Shown here: in pieces, positions 40,573 through 42,803 of the stretch | How positions within the stretch are numbered: position 1 is the stretch's first letter | How the letters are laid out: each line of letters opens with the position of its first letter | From: an uncultured Erysipelotrichaceae bacterium | GTDB lineage: Bacteria; Bacillota_I; Bacilli_A; RF39; UBA660 | Assembly: GCA_902797995.1 (NCBI GenBank) | Contig: CADBUX010000007.1 | Location: 1-42,803, forward strand | Reading direction: 5' to 3' | Length of the DNA stretch: 42,803 bases | The notes under the pieces: model-generated | Told to the model about the DNA's origin: nothing | The model's database searches: none | What the model saw: only the letters and a program-made list of their open reading frames with translations | Position numbers and translations under genes: made by a program

Positions 40573-41763
40573 ATGAAAAAACTGAGCGTATTATTAATTA
40601 TTCTTTTTTTATTTATAACTATACCTGTTAAGGCTGATGGGGTTGATATAGAATCAAATAATGCAGTATTATATAATCTTAATGATAATACTATTGTTTA
40701 TGAAAAGAACAAGGATAAAAAAGTTAGTATTGCATCACTTACTAAACTAATGACAGCCTTAGTAGCTATAGAAAAGATTGATGATTTAAATCAAAAGATA
40801 AGACTTGAAAAAAGTGATTATGATAAATTGCTAAAACAAGATGCCTCAAGATCATCTTTAAAGAAAGATAAAGAATATACATACATGGACTTACTATACG
40901 GCTTAATTCTTGAAAGTGGTGCAGATTGTGCTAATGCTTTAGCAAGACTTACATATAAAAATGAAAATGATTTTGTAAAAGCAATGAATAAAAAAGCTAA
41001 AGAGATTGGTATGAACAACACTAGTTTTGCTAATCCTATAGGACTTGATGATAAGAATAATTATTCTACTATGGAAGATGTATCTATTCTTTTAAGAGAA
41101 GATTTGAAAAACGATACATTAAGACAAATTATTACTACACTAAATTATAAGTTAACAGATGGTACTGAAATAAATCATACTATATATGACTATATGAAAC
41201 ATTTTAAAATCGATATGCCTTATATGGAAGGTGGTAAAACTGGTTATGAAATAGAATCTGGTTATGCACTTGCTAGTATTGCTAATAAAAATGGAACTAC
41301 TTTAATGCTTATTACCTCAAAAGTAGATAAGATTCCAGGGCATGTCAAAGATGCTAAAAAAATATATGATTACTATTTTAATAATTATAGTTATTCTCCT
41401 GTTATAAAAGAAGGAGAAACATTAGTAACACTTAATGCTAAGTATTTAAGTAAAAATAAGATAGAAATTAAATCAGATGAAGATATTTTATATTATTTAA
41501 AGAATGATTATGATAAGAGTGATATAAAAACTGAATATAAAGGAACTAAGACTATTACTTTAAATAATAAATATAACCAAAAACTTGGAAAACTAAATAT
41601 TTATTACAAGGATAAACTAATAAAGACTTATCCTGTAGTTTTAAATCAAAGAATATACCCTAACCCATTTATAATATTGGGAGCAATTATAACTTATGCT
41701 TTGATAATATTAAGTACATTTGTTATTATAAGAAAAATAAAAAGAAGCAAAACAATGGTATAA
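40573..41763 (+). CDS. D-alanyl-D-alanine carboxypeptidase (PBP5/DacA family)
   Basis: A 396-residue low-molecular-mass PBP that trims the terminal D-Ala from peptidoglycan stems. The start is ATG 40573 with AAGGAG six bases upstream; a TTG two codons earlier is less likely. Signal peptide (LSVLLIILFLFITIPVKADG); SxxK as SLTK in VSIASLTKLMTALV; SxN region ESGADCANALA, where the usual Asn is replaced by Asp or shifted; KTG in MEGGKTGYEIESGYALA. An extracellular beta-rich region follows (about 265-360), then one C-terminal membrane helix (about 368-388) and a basic tail, so it is anchored at the C-terminus by a full helix rather than an amphipathic one. Confidence 0.93.
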   Translation: MKKLSVLLIILFLFITIPVKADGVDIESNNAVLYNLNDNTIVYEKNKDKKVSIASLTKLMTALVAIEKIDDLNQKIRLEKSDYDKLLKQDASRSSLKKDKEYTYMDLLYGLILESGADCANALARLTYKNENDFVKAMNKKAKEIGMNNTSFANPIGLDDKNNYSTMEDVSILLREDLKNDTLRQIITTLNYKLTDGTEINHTIYDYMKHFKIDMPYMEGGKTGYEIESGYALASIANKNGTTLMLITSKVDKIPGHVKDAKKIYDYYFNNYSYSPVIKEGETLVTLNAKYLSKNKIEIKSDEDILYYLKNDYDKSDIKTEYKGTKTITLNNKYNQKLGKLNIYYKDKLIKTYPVVLNQRIYPNPFIILGAIITYALIILSTFVIIRKIKRSKTMV

Positions 41764-41785
41764 AAAGTGTAAAAGCACTTTTTTT
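41762..41785 (+). terminator. Terminator after the carboxypeptidase gene
   Basis: AAAGTG (41764-41769) pairs with CACTTT (41776-41781), 6-base loop, long T-run; overlaps the stop codon. Confidence 0.88.
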
Positions 41786-41838
41786 AATTTACAAAACAAT
41801 CTTTAAACGCAATTAATGTGCATTTTTCCTTATATGTT

Positions 41839-41867
41839 TTTACTAATAAAGTCTTTTGTTATATACT
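41839..41867 (+). promoter_or_regulatory. Promoter of the LytTR gene
   Basis: TTTACT (41839-41844), 17 bases, TATACT (41862-41867), about 30 bases before the start. Confidence 0.7.
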
Positions 41868-41896
41868 GATATTACGCACTTTTTTGGGAGGCTAAT

Positions 41897-42613
41897 ATGG
41901 TAAACTTTATAGTGTATGAAAAAGGGGCTAAATTAAAAAATTATTATGAAATGATTATTTTAAATTTTATAGGTATTAGAGAGGAAAAATTTAAAATATT
42001 TAACTATGATGAATACAATAGTAAAAATCAAAATAGAAATATTTATATTTTAAGTACTGAAAATATAAAAGAAGCACTTGATATAGCAAAAAACATTAGA
42101 AAACACGATGATTGGGTTAGTCAGATAATAATTATTACCAATCTTAAAAACGCAAATAAAAACTGTCTAATTAATAAATTATTAGTATTAGATTATATTG
42201 ATATAAATAGTAATGTAAAGGATAAGTTAAAAGAAGCATTGTACTTAGCTTATAATATTTTTAATAAGAAGAAAACATTAAATTTTATTATAAATGGTGA
42301 AATAAGCAAAATACCATATGGCGATATTTTATATATAGAAAAAAGCAATAATCAAAACTATTGTACTATCCATACTGTAGAAGAAGAATATATTATAAAA
42401 GAAACTATCAATAATCTAGAGGAACAACTAGATTCTGCTTATTTTTTAAAAACTCATAGAAGTTGTATAGTTAATTTATATAATATTAAGTATTACAATT
42501 GTTCAAGTAATATTATATTTTTTAATAAAGGTAGCAATAAAAAAACAGATTTAGTAGCAAGAGAAAAAAGAAAGATATTTAAAGAAAAACTAATTGAAGA
42601 AAAAATAACTTAA
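41897..42613 (+). CDS. LytTR-type regulator with receiver-like domain lacking the phospho-Asp
   Basis: A 238-residue regulator; ATG with GGGAGG upstream. Residues 127-236 are a LytTR DNA-binding domain (ISKIPYGDILYIEKSNNQNY; IKETINNLEEQLDSAYFLKT, then HRSCIVNLYNIKYY), the AgrA/LytR type that binds direct repeats. Residues 1-120 align in layout with the AgrA-type receiver: RNIYILSTENIKEALDIAKN, then IRKHDDWVSQIIIITNL. In active receivers the strand reads like YILDI with the phosphoacceptor Asp; here that position is Ser53, and no histidine kinase gene is adjacent. It therefore probably acts without phosphorylation. Targets are unknown. Confidence 0.88.
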   Translation: MVNFIVYEKGAKLKNYYEMIILNFIGIREEKFKIFNYDEYNSKNQNRNIYILSTENIKEALDIAKNIRKHDDWVSQIIIITNLKNANKNCLINKLLVLDYIDINSNVKDKLKEALYLAYNIFNKKKTLNFIINGEISKIPYGDILYIEKSNNQNYCTIHTVEEEYIIKETINNLEEQLDSAYFLKTHRSCIVNLYNIKYYNCSSNIIFFNKGSNKKTDLVAREKRKIFKEKLIEEKIT

Positions 42614-42638
42614 TAGTAAATAATATTTACTATTTTTT
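42612..42638 (+). terminator. Terminator after the LytTR gene
   Basis: AATAGTAAAT (42612-42621) pairs perfectly with ATTTACTATT (42625-42634), 3-base loop, six T. Confidence 0.92.
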
Positions 42639-42647
42639 AAATAAGAT

Positions 42648-42678
42648 AAAAAGAAGTTTATCATAGCAGATAAACTTC
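42648..42678 (-). terminator. Minus-strand terminator facing the GC-rich right end
   Basis: GAAGTTTATC (42669-42678 on the minus strand) pairs perfectly with GATAAACTTC (42653-42662), 6-base loop, then TTTTT. It would end a minus-strand transcript arriving from beyond the window. Confidence 0.75.
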
Positions 42679-42691
42679 ATAAATATTAGTT

Positions 42692-42803
42692 TTTCGGCGC
42701 CTACATTGCATTCGGCGCATATTCGCCTTACGGCTTCAATATCTTTTGCTAATCGCAAAAGATGATTTTTGATTACTAGATAACGCTGGGGCAAAAAGAG
42801 GGC
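42692..42803. other. GC-rich hairpin-rich segment of unknown nature at the window edge
   Basis: About half G+C by eye, unlike the A+T-rich remainder. On the minus strand it forms consecutive hairpins: CTTTTGC-GATTA-GCAAAAG, GCC-GTAA-GGC with a GNRA-type loop, and GCGCC-N12-GGCGC. On the plus strand TCGGCGC occurs twice, 18 bases apart (42694-42700, 42712-42718). The minus strand is also open for 57 codons from 42803 to a TAG at 42630-42632. I cannot match it to an RNA family; it may be a structured RNA or a dispersed repeat cut by the window end. Confidence 0.5.

Overview
The window looks like a chromosomal piece of a low-GC, cell-wall-bearing Bacillota relative, most like an uncultured gut Bacilli lineage of the RF39 or erysipelotrichial type. 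The evidence is strong A+T bias, the Gram-positive replicase pair PolC plus DnaE, a T-box riboswitch, a mraZ-rsmH-ftsL-PBP division cluster, and AAGGAGG or GGTGAT ribosome binding sites. TGA ends genes such as ftsW and aspS, so the genetic code is standard. The taxonomic placement is inference. Most genes lie on the minus strand. No stretch over 300 bases lacks a gene; the largest gap (27057-27340) is filled by the aspS T-box leader.

Layout. 1-1470 (-): two TasA/camelysin-like secreted proteins and the first codons of a downstream gene, probably their signal peptidase. 1556-10695 (-): dnaE, a short AI-2E-type permease, an unknown gene and polC, co-directional and tightly spaced, so both replicative polymerases may share one transcript. 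10740-10855: a frameshifted remnant of a DinD-like C-terminus. 10917-14741 (-): mraZ, rsmH, ftsL and a PASTA penicillin-binding protein behind a promoter with four 10-bp-phased GTGG boxes. 14843-16168 (-): unknown gene, yqeY, rpsU. 16190-22804 (-): two flavoproteins, a sortase-B-like protein that lacks the catalytic His and Arg, ftsW, rseP, cdsA. 22818-25231: unknown gene; an AbrB-like regulator divergent from a double-HTH regulator across a 28-bp palindrome; tRNA-Lys; a 39-residue ORF. 25326-29375 (-): T-box-controlled aspS, then an rRNA-methyltransferase/pseudouridine-synthase/membrane-protein operon. 29440-30503 (-): an ORF6N protein with a PLD-like tail behind a structured leader ending in an intrinsic terminator. 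30555-34029 (-): AI-2E permease, dNMP kinase and an alanyl-tRNA synthetase lacking the C-Ala domain, in an overlapping operon. 34069-37829 (-): a Met-rich 53-residue protein, recD2, and two tandem paralogs of unknown function. 37836-42638: MurJ/SpoVB-like flippase (+), a protein with a broken zincin motif (-), a D-Ala-D-Ala carboxypeptidase (+), and a LytTR regulator with a receiver-like domain lacking the phosphoacceptor Asp (+). 42692-42803: a GC-rich, hairpin-rich segment unlike the rest.

Recurring themes are cell envelope and division (mraZ cluster, ftsW, rseP, cdsA, flippase, carboxypeptidase), replication and repair (polC, dnaE, recD2), and translation (aspS, alaS, rpsU, rRNA modification, tRNA-Lys). 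There is no clear defence island, CRISPR array or prophage. The less ordinary content is a set of enzyme relatives that have lost catalytic residues, the two leader or operator regions, and the unknown paralog pair next to recD2.
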